NCBI GenBank assembly: GCA_005239465.1 | Contig: SPAW01000062.1 | Location: 1 to 32,881, forward strand | Length of the DNA stretch: 32,881 nucleotides | Source of the DNA: Nitrospira sp. | GTDB taxonomy: Bacteria > Nitrospirota > Nitrospiria > Nitrospirales > Nitrospiraceae | Reading direction: 5' to 3' | Shown here: positions 1 through 7,864 of the stretch, piece after piece | Layout: every line of letters begins with the position of its first letter | Numbering within the stretch: position 1 is the first letter of the stretch | Translations under genes and position numbers: made by a program | The notes under the pieces: model-generated | The model's input: the letters and a program-made list of their open reading frames with translations, nothing else | Database searches by the model: none | What the model was told of the DNA's origin: nothing

Positions 1-278
1 TCACCTTCGAGTACTACGAAGGGATGGCGCAAAAGAAACTGTGCGAGATTCGTGAGCGGGCGCTGAAGGATTTCGACATTCTTGATCTCCTGATCATCCA
101 TCGGTATGGGGAAATCACGATCGGCGAAAACATTGTGCTGATCATTGCGGGTGCCGAGCATCGCGCCGAAGCGTTTCGCGCCTGCAAATGGGCGATCGAT
201 GAGTTAAAGCAAATTACACCGATCTGGAAGCTCGAACACACTCCCGAGGGTGAAGTGTGGATCGAGGAACATCCATAA
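1..278 (+). CDS. moaE: Molybdopterin synthase catalytic subunit MoaE (5' end cut by window)
   Basis: This is the C-terminal part of the large subunit of molybdopterin synthase, which puts two sulfurs into cyclic pyranopterin monophosphate to make molybdopterin. The frame is open from base 3, so the gene starts upstream of the window. The visible residues fit MoaE: a YYEGMA segment where the family has LxYExYxxMA, then IIHRYGEITIGE, the AEHRAEAFRAC stretch, and the IWKLEH segment with the catalytic-site lysine, followed by the short acidic end. About 91 residues are present, roughly the last two thirds of a typical 140-150 residue MoaE. moaA follows 142 bases downstream on the same strand, so both serve molybdenum-cofactor synthesis. 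The family call is secure; the true start cannot be seen. Confidence 0.93.
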   Translation, partial: TFEYYEGMAQKKLCEIRERALKDFDILDLLIIHRYGEITIGENIVLIIAGAEHRAEAFRACKWAIDELKQITPIWKLEHTPEGEVWIEEHP

Positions 279-314
279 CCCACCTGAAACGTAAGGGGGT
301 AGTTTCTAATGCTG

Positions 315-396
315 AATGTTCAATGATGAATGTTGAATGGCTGAGGGGTTTTAAGTCGCTCGCAAATTAAACATTCAACATTCATCATTCAACATT
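315..396. repeat. Intergenic inverted repeat of short ATG/TGA-like words, 25-base arms
   Basis: Arms at 315-339 and 372-396 are reverse complements over 25 bases with one mismatch, separated by a 32-base spacer. Each arm is built from the small words AATGTT, AATGATG and GAATG, so it also looks internally repetitive. It fills most of the moaE-moaA gap and ends about 24 bases before the moaA start. There is no T-run after the hairpin, so it is not a classic terminator. It resembles dispersed intergenic repeats, but that is inference from structure. Confidence 0.8.
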
Positions 397-420
397 GGGG
401 CAAAAGGCAAATCACGGGTA

Positions 421-1482
421 ATGAGCGAATCATCAAAAGATACGGTCCATGCTGCCGCCGATATGTACGATCGCCCGCTGCGGAGCCTGAGGCTGTCTGT
501 CACCGATCGCTGCAATCTTCGCTGCCGGTACTGCATGCCGGAAGCAGACTATGTGTGGCTTCCGCGCGAGGACATCCTCAGTTTTGAGGAAATGGCGACG
601 CTCACGGGGTATTTCGCCGACCTAGGGGTAGACAAGGTCCGGCTGACCGGCGGCGAGCCGTTGTTGCGGCGGGACCTCTCGCGGCTGGTCAGGCTGCTCC
701 TGCACGATCGACGGATTATCGAGATGGGACTGACCACGAACGGCATTCTCTTGGCTGATCAAGCGCAGGAGCTCTACGATGCGGGGCTCCACCGGGTGAC
801 CGTCAGCTTGGATACGTTGAGGCCTGAGCGGTTCCGCCGGCTCACCGGGCGGGATGAGTTCTCCAGGGTTATCGGAGGCATTGAGTCGGTCGGAAAAGTG
901 GGGTTTGCCAATCTCAAGCTCGATACGGTCGCGATTCGTGGATTCAACGACGATGAACTGATCGCTTTGATCGAATTCGCCAAGCACTATCAGGCCGAGG
1001 TGCGCTTCATCGAGTACATGGATGTGTGGGGGGCCAACGAATGGGCGATGGACAAAGTGCTGTCTCGCGCCATGATCCTGGACCAGTTGAGCCAACAGTA
1101 TGGTTCGATCACGCCGCTCCCGGAACGTGGGGCAGCCCCGGCGCAACGATTTCTCTTGCCTGGTGGCACGATCTTTGGGATTATTCCCTCGACGACGACA
1201 CCGTTTTGCGCGCAATGCGACCGCAGTCGCGTCACCGCCGACGGCATGTGGTATTTGTGCCTTTACGCGACATCGGGGACAGATTTGCGTAACCCTCTTC
1301 GCACGGGCGCAAGTCCTGAACAGATGCGGGAGATGATCCAGTCCAGCTGGGCCGCTCGTCGAGATCGTGGCGCAGAAGAGCGCAAAGTGCTGGAACTGGT
1401 TGGGCTTCGAGATAGTGGGCTGATTGGCATCGATCGGCTTCGAGAAGATCCACACCTTGAGATGCACGCGCGCGGCGGGTGA
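421..1482 (+). CDS. moaA: GTP 3',8-cyclase MoaA (radical SAM)
   Basis: MoaA carries out the first step of molybdenum-cofactor synthesis, rearranging GTP to 3',8-cyclo-GTP with MoaC acting next. The radical-SAM cluster motif CxxxCxxC is at Cys31, Cys35 and Cys38 (CNLRCRYC). The GGEP motif follows at about residue 76 (RLTGGEPLLRRD). The second 4Fe-4S site is CAQC followed by a further Cys in MWYLCLY, as in the family. The protein ends in Gly-Gly (HARGG), the conserved MoaA tail needed for activity. At 353 residues it is slightly longer than the usual 320-340, with a short N-terminal extension. It follows moaE; moaC is not in the window. In a nitrite oxidiser this pathway would supply nitrite oxidoreductase and other Mo enzymes, but that link is inference. 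Confidence 0.96.
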   Translation: MSESSKDTVHAAADMYDRPLRSLRLSVTDRCNLRCRYCMPEADYVWLPREDILSFEEMATLTGYFADLGVDKVRLTGGEPLLRRDLSRLVRLLLHDRRIIEMGLTTNGILLADQAQELYDAGLHRVTVSLDTLRPERFRRLTGRDEFSRVIGGIESVGKVGFANLKLDTVAIRGFNDDELIALIEFAKHYQAEVRFIEYMDVWGANEWAMDKVLSRAMILDQLSQQYGSITPLPERGAAPAQRFLLPGGTIFGIIPSTTTPFCAQCDRSRVTADGMWYLCLYATSGTDLRNPLRTGASPEQMREMIQSSWAARRDRGAEERKVLELVGLRDSGLIGIDRLREDPHLEMHARGG

Positions 1483-1492
1483 CATCGGCGAT

Positions 1493-1584
1493 CGATCCTC
1501 TCGTCCGGCGCAGCCTTCCCGATGTATCGCGGGAAGACGCCTGTGTCCTCCTCACGTGCGAGAAGCTCCGGTGGACTTTGGTCT
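1493..1584. repeat. Probable remnant of the dispersed element also seen at 26954-27132
   Basis: Bases 1493-1515 match 26990-27012 at 21 of 23 positions. Bases 1569-1584 match 27078-27093 with only transition differences, in the same order and with similar spacing (76 against 88 bases). A further CCTCCTC...TGCGAG block sits between them in both places. A small hairpin (arms 1515-1521 and 1530-1536) lies inside. No terminal repeats are recognisable here, so this would be a decayed copy. The alignment was done by eye. Confidence 0.5.
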
Positions 1585-1644
1585 TACGCGCCGTTTGGCG
1601 AACAAGCGGCCACTCAATGCACTGTGCGATTTCCTAACACATTC

Positions 1645-2352
1645 ATGCCTGAGACAGAATTCTTCACATTGCTAGGCGTCGGGTTCCTGCTTGGGCTTCG
1701 GCACGCGCTTGATGCCGATCATCTTGCCGCGGTCTCGACAGTGCTTGCTGAGCGACCGTCGCTTCGAGCGTCCAGCGCCGTCGGTTTGTGGTGGGGTATC
1801 GGCCATACACTGACCTTATTGCTTGTGGGATCGATCGTGCTGGCCTGGGGACTTCGCATTCCCGAACGGTTCGAACTCATCGCTGAATCTGGCGTGGGGA
1901 TCTTGCTGATTTTCCTCGGCGCGACGCTGGCGCTCAAATTGTACCGCGAAAGATGGCACATGCATAGCCATCATCATGACGGCGGGCCGCATGCCCATCT
2001 CCACAGTCATCAGCGGCAAGACGATCATCGCCATCGGCATTGGATGGCCGACTCGGTTCGCCCGCTCTGTATTGGAATGGCGCATGGACTGGCAGGTTCG
2101 GCCGCGTTGATGCTTATTATTCTTTCGACCACACAGGAACTGGGCCCTGGGCTCTTGTCGATTGCTGTCTTCGGCGTCGGCTCGATTGTGGGCATGATGG
2201 CGATTGGATTGACGATCACGCTGCCGTTGGTCTGTTCGCTCACAATTAGTCGCCGCCTCTTTGTGGGGTTGCAAGGATTTGCCAGTGTGGCCAGCGTCTG
2301 TGTGGGTGTGTGGATGTTGGTGAAGCTGACGTCGGCGGCTGCGGGGTATTGA
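1645..2352 (+). CDS. Nickel/cobalt-type transporter, NiCoT/UreH-like membrane protein
   Basis: This is a polytopic inner-membrane protein, probably moving Ni2+ or Co2+. It carries the NiCoT signature RHALDADH in its first membrane segment, where the His and Asp residues select the metal. A second conserved membrane motif is WWGIGHTLTLL and a third is MAHGLAGSAALM. Between helices is a very His-rich loop (about residues 104-131), typical of metal-handling members such as RcnA and UreH-like proteins. I chose the ATG at 1645 (235 residues) because the in-frame ATG at 1522 would add 41 polar, non-membrane residues encoded by apparent repeat DNA. Direction of transport cannot be told from sequence. 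It follows moaA on the same strand; accD begins 123 bases later. Confidence 0.8.
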   Translation: MPETEFFTLLGVGFLLGLRHALDADHLAAVSTVLAERPSLRASSAVGLWWGIGHTLTLLLVGSIVLAWGLRIPERFELIAESGVGILLIFLGATLALKLYRERWHMHSHHHDGGPHAHLHSHQRQDDHRHRHWMADSVRPLCIGMAHGLAGSAALMLIILSTTQELGPGLLSIAVFGVGSIVGMMAIGLTITLPLVCSLTISRRLFVGLQGFASVASVCVGVWMLVKLTSAAAGY

Positions 2353-2475
2353 GCGGTGCGCTCCGCTCGCGTATAGACGCGGTTTGAACGTGCGTCGTGG
2401 GCAGGGCTGTGCTATTCTGCGCGAACATCGACAGGCAACCTGCCGGTACCCCAGGGCTGAACGAGGGACACGACC

Positions 2476-3312
2476 ATGGCCTGGTTCAAAAAAGAAAAAT
2501 CGTCCGATTCGGCGGCGCCCCCACGCTCAAAGGGCAGCGAGGGGATGTGGCTCAAGTGCAATCACTGTCGAGAAATCGTCTATCGCAAGGAAGTTGATCG
2601 CAATAACAAGGTGTGTCCGAAGTGCGATTATCATTTTCCCATTTCGGTTATGGAGCGGATCGGACTGCTCGTCGATTTGGGCACCTTCAAAGAATGGGAT
2701 ACGGAGTTGGAGGCGCGGGATCCGCTTAACTTCCACGATACCAAGTCCTATCAGGATCGCGTGAAGGCCCAGCAGGAAAAGACCGGCCGCAAAGATGCGC
2801 TCGTGATCGGCGAAGGAATGATCGATGGGTGCCGAGTGGTGCTGTGCGTCTTTGATTTCAGCTTTATGGGCGGCAGCATGGGGTCGGTGGTCGGGGAAAA
2901 GCTCTGTCGCGCAATCGATCGGGCTTTGGAGATGAAGCTGCCGGTCATTCTTGTCACGGCGTCCGGTGGCGCGCGCATGCAAGAAGGGATTCTCTCGCTG
3001 ATGCAGATGGCCAAGACCTCGACGGCCGTCGCCAAGCTGGGGGAGGCGAAGCTGCCCTTCATTACGATACTAGCCGACCCCACGTTCGGTGGCGTCACGG
3101 CCAGCGTGGCGATGTTGGGCGATGTGATTATCGCAGAGCCGAAGGCGTTGATCGGTTTTGCCGGTCCTCGTGTCATCGAACAAACGATTAAGCAGCAGTT
3201 GCCGGATCAGTTCCAGCGGGCTGAATTTCTTCTTGAGCACGGCATGATCGATATGATCGTCGAGCGCAAGCAGCTCAAAGAGACGATCAGTACCCTCGTG
3301 AATCATTTTTAA
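2476..3312 (+). CDS. accD: Acetyl-CoA carboxylase carboxyltransferase beta subunit AccD
   Basis: AccD, with AccA, transfers carboxyl from carboxybiotin to acetyl-CoA to make malonyl-CoA, the first committed step of fatty-acid synthesis. The N-terminal zinc ribbon is clear: Cys28, Cys31, Cys47 and Cys50 (CNHC and CPKC). The crotonase-type core shows MGGSMGSVVGEK, the SGGARMQEG oxyanion-hole region and DPTFGGVTAS. The length of 278 residues is normal. A GAGGGA ribosome-binding site lies just before the ATG. folC follows after 25 bases, the common accD-folC arrangement, and lptD follows folC almost directly, so the three are probably one transcript linking lipid and folate metabolism to envelope building. 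Confidence 0.97.
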   Translation: MAWFKKEKSSDSAAPPRSKGSEGMWLKCNHCREIVYRKEVDRNNKVCPKCDYHFPISVMERIGLLVDLGTFKEWDTELEARDPLNFHDTKSYQDRVKAQQEKTGRKDALVIGEGMIDGCRVVLCVFDFSFMGGSMGSVVGEKLCRAIDRALEMKLPVILVTASGGARMQEGILSLMQMAKTSTAVAKLGEAKLPFITILADPTFGGVTASVAMLGDVIIAEPKALIGFAGPRVIEQTIKQQLPDQFQRAEFLLEHGMIDMIVERKQLKETISTLVNHF

Positions 3313-3337
3313 TCTTCAGCGTCCCACCGGCTTCTTG

Positions 3338-4633
3338 ATGACCTACTCCGACGCCATCGAGTATCTCTACGGGCTCCAGAAGCATGGGATCAAACTCGGC
3401 CTGGAGACCATGCGAACCCTGTTGGGCAAGATCGGCCATCCTGAGCGTCAGCTTCGCACGTTGCACATCGGGGGAACCAACGGCAAGGGATCGACGGCCG
3501 CGATGGCTGCAGCTATTCTTCAGGCCTCTGGTCTGCGCGTGGGGCTCTATACGTCTCCGCATCTGGTCGAGTTTCGCGAACGGATCCGAGTAAACGGGGA
3601 CATGATTCCAGAAGAACAGGTGGCGGATCTGACCGGCCGACTGCGTGCTGCCGCGCCGCAAGATCTCGACCCGACGTTTTTTGAAACGACGACGGCGATG
3701 GCCTTGCTCCACTTTGCGGAATCCCGCGTTGATTTAGCGGTCCTGGAAGTGGGGTTGGGCGGGAGGTTTGATGCGACAAACGTGGTCGAACCGATGGCCT
3801 GCGCGATTACGACGATTGCCTTGGAGCACCAGGAATATCTGGGACAGACGGAAGACGCCATTGCGTTTGAGAAGGCGGGGATTATCAAGCCATCAGTACC
3901 GGTTGTGATCGGGAGAATGGGACCAGAGGCAAGTGGGGTGATGCGACGGATTGCGCAGGAGCGCACGGCTCCCTTGTGGCGGCTCGGACACGATTTCTTT
4001 CTTGAAGGGAATGACCCTGAGCAGTTCACCTATCTGGGCGTGACACAGGTGTTTGAGGGGCTTAGGTGCGGCCTCGCAGGGCGGCATCAGTTGGATAATG
4101 CGGCCTGTGCCCTCGCTCTGCTTGAAGCAGCCGGCAAGGCCGGGGTGGCGGTTGACGAGGCGGCTGTTCGTCAGGGTCTGCAGTCGGTGATGTGGGAAGG
4201 GCGGTTAGAGTTCATCGAAGAGTATCCGAGGGTGCTGCTCGATGGAGCCCACAATCCTGCCGCGGCTGCCGCGCTCGCTCGCTATTTACAAGATTTTCTG
4301 GTCCGCCATCCGGACTCGCGCATCATTCTTGTGTGGGGCATGATGCGGGATAAAGATCATCGAGGATTCATTGCGCCGCTCCAATCCATGGTGTCAGAAA
4401 TTGTGCTGACGCAGGCCGGTCTCGCACGATCTGCAACGGTCCAAGAACTCCGCGCGTCGCTGGCGGAATGGCGTCGGCCTATTCTTGAAGCGTCTCTGCC
4501 TGCTGAGGCGTTGATGGTGGCGAAGACACGGGCGACGTCCAGGGATCTGATTTGTGTGGCGGGTTCACTCATGCTGCTTGGCGATGTCAAAGCGGCAGTG
4601 CGTGGCTGTGGGCTGTCACCGATTCGGGGCTAG
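3338..4633 (+). CDS. folC: Folylpolyglutamate synthase / dihydrofolate synthase FolC
   Basis: FolC adds glutamate to dihydropteroate and to folates, in the Mur-ligase-like family. The P-loop is GGTNGKGSTAA near residues 46-56, with the family's second signature SPHLVEFRERIRVNG following. HLVEF and FFETTTAMAL mark the ATPase domain, LEVGLGGRFDATN the glycine-rich segment, and LLDGAHNPAAA the start of the C-terminal glutamate-ligase domain. The length (431 residues) is normal. An in-frame TTG lies directly before the ATG at 3338; I prefer the ATG. No strong ribosome-binding site is visible, so coupling to accD is possible. The stop codon is one base before the lptD start. Confidence 0.95.
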   Translation: MTYSDAIEYLYGLQKHGIKLGLETMRTLLGKIGHPERQLRTLHIGGTNGKGSTAAMAAAILQASGLRVGLYTSPHLVEFRERIRVNGDMIPEEQVADLTGRLRAAAPQDLDPTFFETTTAMALLHFAESRVDLAVLEVGLGGRFDATNVVEPMACAITTIALEHQEYLGQTEDAIAFEKAGIIKPSVPVVIGRMGPEASGVMRRIAQERTAPLWRLGHDFFLEGNDPEQFTYLGVTQVFEGLRCGLAGRHQLDNAACALALLEAAGKAGVAVDEAAVRQGLQSVMWEGRLEFIEEYPRVLLDGAHNPAAAAALARYLQDFLVRHPDSRIILVWGMMRDKDHRGFIAPLQSMVSEIVLTQAGLARSATVQELRASLAEWRRPILEASLPAEALMVAKTRATSRDLICVAGSLMLLGDVKAAVRGCGLSPIRG

Positions 4634-4634
4634 C

Positions 4635-7061
4635 ATGGCAGATCCTCGTGTGTGGATCTGTCGGCGGTTTTTTCTTGTATTGGTCGTTTTTCTGTCTCTT
4701 TCCCCGCTTTCTGTCCTGGCCGCAGCGAAACAAGTGGGTGCTGAAGGATCGTCTTCCGGCTCCATTCCTCTCGATGTCACGGCCACCCGCATCGACTATC
4801 GAAAAGATCAAGACGTGTATGAGGCCGACGGATCTGTCGTGATTCAGCAGGGCGCGATCAGGCTGACGGCGGACCATGTCACGATCCAAGTGCTGCCGGG
4901 AATTTTAACCGCCACCGGCCATGTGCATTTGACGGATCCCCAGTCTGATGTCACCGCCGAACGGCTGGAGTTAAACGTGAATACCGAGGCCGGCGTGATG
5001 ACGCACGGGCGGCTCTACCTACCCGCCCGCAACTCCCTGGTGTCGGGCCGGCTCATGCAGCGATTCTCTGAATATCACTACAGAGTAAAAGAGGGCAGCT
5101 TTACGAACTGCGATGCGCAAGAAGGAGAAGTGCCGGCTTGGCGGATACGCTTTGACGATCTCGATCTCACGGTCGGGGATACTCTGGCATTCAAGGGCGC
5201 ATGGTTCTGCGTGAATGATGTGCCCACGATTCCTTTGCCCACAATGACTTATCCGCTGGCCAAACGACAAACGGGGTTCCTGATTCCCTTCGTGGGGTAC
5301 GACAACCGCTTTGGATTGCATGCGCAAGGAAGCTTTTATTGGGCCATCAACCCGAGTCAAGACTTGACCGTCTCTCCAAAGTACTACAGTAAATTGGGGT
5401 ATGGGTCTGATTTTGAATATCGGTATGTCTTGGATCGACAATCTCGGGGACAGTGGTCTCTGCGCTATCTGCAGCAGACGGAGCTTCCCGATGTCGCGGG
5501 TGTGACCGATACCGGCGAAGATGCGAAGAAAGGGCGCGCGCTCATCACTGGATCGCACACCCAACAAATCACCGATGCGCTGCTGCTTCGAGCTAATGCG
5601 AATGTGGTGACCGATCCCAACTATCTGCAGCAGTTGAGCAATTCAGGGGCGCTGCGAGCGTTACCGAGCAACGAATCAAACCTCTTGGCGACCCAACGGT
5701 TGCCTTACGGCAACCTGTATTTGTTGGGTCGATATCTCCAGCCCTTGCAAGCCGGCGGGAAAGATACGTTTCAGCGTCTCCCAGAGACGGGCTATAACCT
5801 TCCCAACGTCTCGTTGTTCAATTCGCCCATTTTGTTCGGCGTGGAGGGAAACTACGTCAACTTCTATCGCGAGGAAGGGTTTACACTCAATCGGGTCGAT
5901 GTAGTTCCGGGCATCGCTACCGATGTGATCGATCTCGGACATGTGGTCGGCATCAGGCCGCAAGCCAAGTTCCGCGAGGCCTACTACACCAGAGGCGTAC
6001 AATCCAATGAGGCGCAACATCGGGAGACCTTCTGGGTCGGGGCTGACGCGACGTCGAAGCTGACGCGGCGTTTCGGTCTGGACAATGGAGGCAGCCTTCT
6101 GCACACGATCGAACCGAGTGTCATGTATGAATATGTGCCGGGTACGGATCAATCGCAGCTGCCTCAGATCGACCAAGTGGATGACCTACCGAAGAAGAAT
6201 CTCTTGACCTATACCTTGCGCAGTCGCTTGTTGGAGCAAGGCAAGGATCGTGTGCTCAACTGGCTGGATCTGACGCTTGCGCAGAGCTATCACGTGGGCG
6301 ATGTGCAGACCAGGGCGCGCGATTTTACGCCTGGCGTCAATCCTCCGTTGGGCTCCATTACGCAGCCGCTGCAACCGGCCACCGTCGCCATTCAAGGTAG
6401 AAAATTTTCCGACATCTGGGTGCGGGCGGTAATCGGCAATACCCAATTCGGACGTGGGGAGGGGAATGTGGGGGTTCAGCGGCCGCCGATCAATCAGTAT
6501 CTAACGGTCGACGCCTTCTTCGATCCCTACCGGGGCGGGGTGAGTCAATTTAACACCGACCTTCGACTTCAAGAGGCGAGCAACTGGTATGTCGAAGTGG
6601 GGCAGCGATTTTCTCGCGACGGCAATCGGGTGAGACGAGGGGATATCTGGAACCCCATTTCGTTCAATGAGGTGTATGCGCCGACAGAAGAGATTCAATT
6701 TGTCACGGCAGCCGGAGGATTCCGTACCCCCTGGGGTTGGACCATCGGCGCCAAGGGCTACTACGATGTGAAGCATAGAAAGAGCCCGGAGTATGATGTC
6801 GTCGCCCTCTACCAAAATCCCTGCAAGTGTTGGTCGCTGGGGTTCTACTATTTACAATTCCCCGATCGCCAGCAGTTCAACTTCATGCTGAGCCTCACAG
6901 GAATTGGCTGGACCGAAAACGTCGGGACCGCCGTCATGCGATCCATCCTGACGCCACTGCTTTGGGGCGAGCGTGGATTGCCATGGAAGGCTCCGGGTGG
7001 GCCTTATGGTCGTCCACAGCAAGTCCCTTCAACCGGTGATGCGCCGGCCGGGAGCGGATAA
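4635..7061 (+). CDS. lptD: LPS-assembly outer-membrane protein LptD
   Basis: LptD is the beta-barrel that, with LptE, inserts lipopolysaccharide into the outer leaflet of the outer membrane. The 808-residue product begins with a signal peptide (RRFFLVLVVFLSLSPLSVLAA). An OstA/LptA-like beta-jellyroll follows (about 45-135: TADHVTIQ, ATGHVHL). The LptD barrel region starts at about 155, and the C-terminal YLQFPDRQQFNFMLSLTG strand is typical. Cys159 and Cys192 near the N-domain and a CxC pair (Cys730, Cys732) near the end recall the disulfide-forming cysteines of E. coli LptD, where the late pair is adjacent (CC). I chose the ATG at 4635, one base after the folC stop, because the longer frame from 4554 places non-signal residues before the signal peptide. 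Confidence 0.93.
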   Translation: MADPRVWICRRFFLVLVVFLSLSPLSVLAAAKQVGAEGSSSGSIPLDVTATRIDYRKDQDVYEADGSVVIQQGAIRLTADHVTIQVLPGILTATGHVHLTDPQSDVTAERLELNVNTEAGVMTHGRLYLPARNSLVSGRLMQRFSEYHYRVKEGSFTNCDAQEGEVPAWRIRFDDLDLTVGDTLAFKGAWFCVNDVPTIPLPTMTYPLAKRQTGFLIPFVGYDNRFGLHAQGSFYWAINPSQDLTVSPKYYSKLGYGSDFEYRYVLDRQSRGQWSLRYLQQTELPDVAGVTDTGEDAKKGRALITGSHTQQITDALLLRANANVVTDPNYLQQLSNSGALRALPSNESNLLATQRLPYGNLYLLGRYLQPLQAGGKDTFQRLPETGYNLPNVSLFNSPILFGVEGNYVNFYREEGFTLNRVDVVPGIATDVIDLGHVVGIRPQAKFREAYYTRGVQSNEAQHRETFWVGADATSKLTRRFGLDNGGSLLHTIEPSVMYEYVPGTDQSQLPQIDQVDDLPKKNLLTYTLRSRLLEQGKDRVLNWLDLTLAQSYHVGDVQTRARDFTPGVNPPLGSITQPLQPATVAIQGRKFSDIWVRAVIGNTQFGRGEGNVGVQRPPINQYLTVDAFFDPYRGGVSQFNTDLRLQEASNWYVEVGQRFSRDGNRVRRGDIWNPISFNEVYAPTEEIQFVTAAGGFRTPWGWTIGAKGYYDVKHRKSPEYDVVALYQNPCKCWSLGFYYLQFPDRQQFNFMLSLTGIGWTENVGTAVMRSILTPLLWGERGLPWKAPGGPYGRPQQVPSTGDAPAGSG

Positions 7062-7417
7062 GGAGCAGAAGTTGGGGTTTGACGAAATCCGATGAGGCCA
7101 CATGCCTCCGTTGATTGGATGTGTACATTTCTCTGCGGGGTGGTATTGGTCGAACACCTCGCGCGCAGTCTCTTGCCGGAACGCCCCGAAGATCTTCTCG
7201 ATTCACCGGCTATCCTCGCGAGGATTACCAACGAGTTGATTCACGAATCAATGAGGAAGCAATCCGATGCAGCTGGGGCGATCGCTACGCGATTAGATGC
7301 GTAGCCGGTTGCCGGCTTGGGGATTCAGCAGAAGCGATGGCGGGACGCACAGCCGGATGGATGGGGCTCGTCGTTCGACTCGAATGGGCTTGGTAGCATC
7401 CACACAGGCTCGTGTAT
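7062..7417. other. Gap between lptD and the trxA promoter; no supported gene
   Basis: About 356 bases without a convincing gene. Short frames exist on both strands (for example 7092-7304 and 7115-7396), but they overlap one another, lack ribosome-binding sites and encode Arg/Gly-rich sequence with no recognisable motif. No tRNA fold was found. A segment near 7239-7250 resembles the ATTCATGAATCA end of the dispersed repeat, but the rest does not line up, so I do not call a copy. Confidence 0.5.
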
Positions 7418-7447
7418 TTGACACCAAAAACGATCGTGGGGTACGAT
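7418..7447 (+). promoter_or_regulatory. Sigma-70-type promoter for trxA-recN
   Basis: TTGACA at 7418-7423 is a perfect -35 box. TACGAT at 7442-7447 is a good -10 box, with an 18-base spacer. The expected transcription start near 7454 lies about 45 bases before the GTG start at 7500. An in-frame ATG at 7446 would sit inside the -10 box, which argues against it as the start. Confidence 0.7.
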
Positions 7448-7499
7448 GCCACCCTCAATTTCATGCGAGATGATCTCAATTCTGAAGGAGGACGCAGAC

Positions 7500-7847
7500 G
7501 TGGCTGGTGATATCTTGAAGGTTGAAGATTCTACCTGGGATGCTGAGGTGATGAAGGCGTCTGAGATAGTAATGGTTGATTTCTGGGCCGTGTGGTGCGG
7601 TCCCTGCCAAATGGTTGCGCCCATTGTCGATGAATTGGCCAAGGAATACGCCGGGAAGCTCAAGGTCCGAAAGCTCAATACCGACGAGAATCCAGAGGTG
7701 GCCGGGCGGTATCAGGTGATGAGTATTCCCACGATTCTCTTCTTCAAAAACGGCCAGCCGGTTGAAAAGCTTGTTGGGGCCAGACCCAAACGTCAATTTA
7801 AGGAAGTGATCGATTCACTTCTTGCCCAGCATGCAGGGACTGCCTAG
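7500..7847 (+). CDS. trxA: Thioredoxin
   Basis: A cytoplasmic dithiol-disulfide oxidoreductase of 115 residues. It has the classic active site WCGPC (residues 32-36), the buried Asp27 in MVDFWA, the cis-proline loop in MSIPT and the FFKNGQ strand. I place the start at GTG 7500. A near-perfect AAGGAGG sits eight bases upstream, and starting there gives the normal thioredoxin N-terminus. The upstream in-frame ATG (7446) falls within the predicted promoter and would add 18 unconserved residues. recN starts 17 bases after the stop, so the two are probably co-transcribed from the promoter at 7418. Confidence 0.95.
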   Translation: MAGDILKVEDSTWDAEVMKASEIVMVDFWAVWCGPCQMVAPIVDELAKEYAGKLKVRKLNTDENPEVAGRYQVMSIPTILFFKNGQPVEKLVGARPKRQFKEVIDSLLAQHAGTA

Positions 7848-7864
7848 AAACCGCCGCCGCAGCC

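Noticed and set aside
1164-1179. Sequence resembling a sigma-54 promoter (TGGCACG-N4-TTGG)
   Set aside because: It lies inside moaA coding sequence, the -12 element is TTGG not TTGC, and no gene begins downstream.
622-1485. Minus-strand frame of 287 codons opposite moaA
   Set aside because: moaA is complete with all cluster cysteines and the terminal Gly-Gly; the antisense product has no family features.
1522-1644. N-terminal extension of the metal transporter from the ATG at 1522
   Set aside because: The added 41 residues are polar, precede the first membrane helix, and are encoded by DNA that matches the dispersed repeat.
7092-7396. Short frames between lptD and trxA
   Set aside because: They overlap in different frames, lack start signals and motifs, and a good promoter for trxA lies at their end.
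7301-7400. Possible tRNA-like segment with a GTTCGACTC loop
   Set aside because: No complete acceptor, D and anticodon stems could be paired around it.
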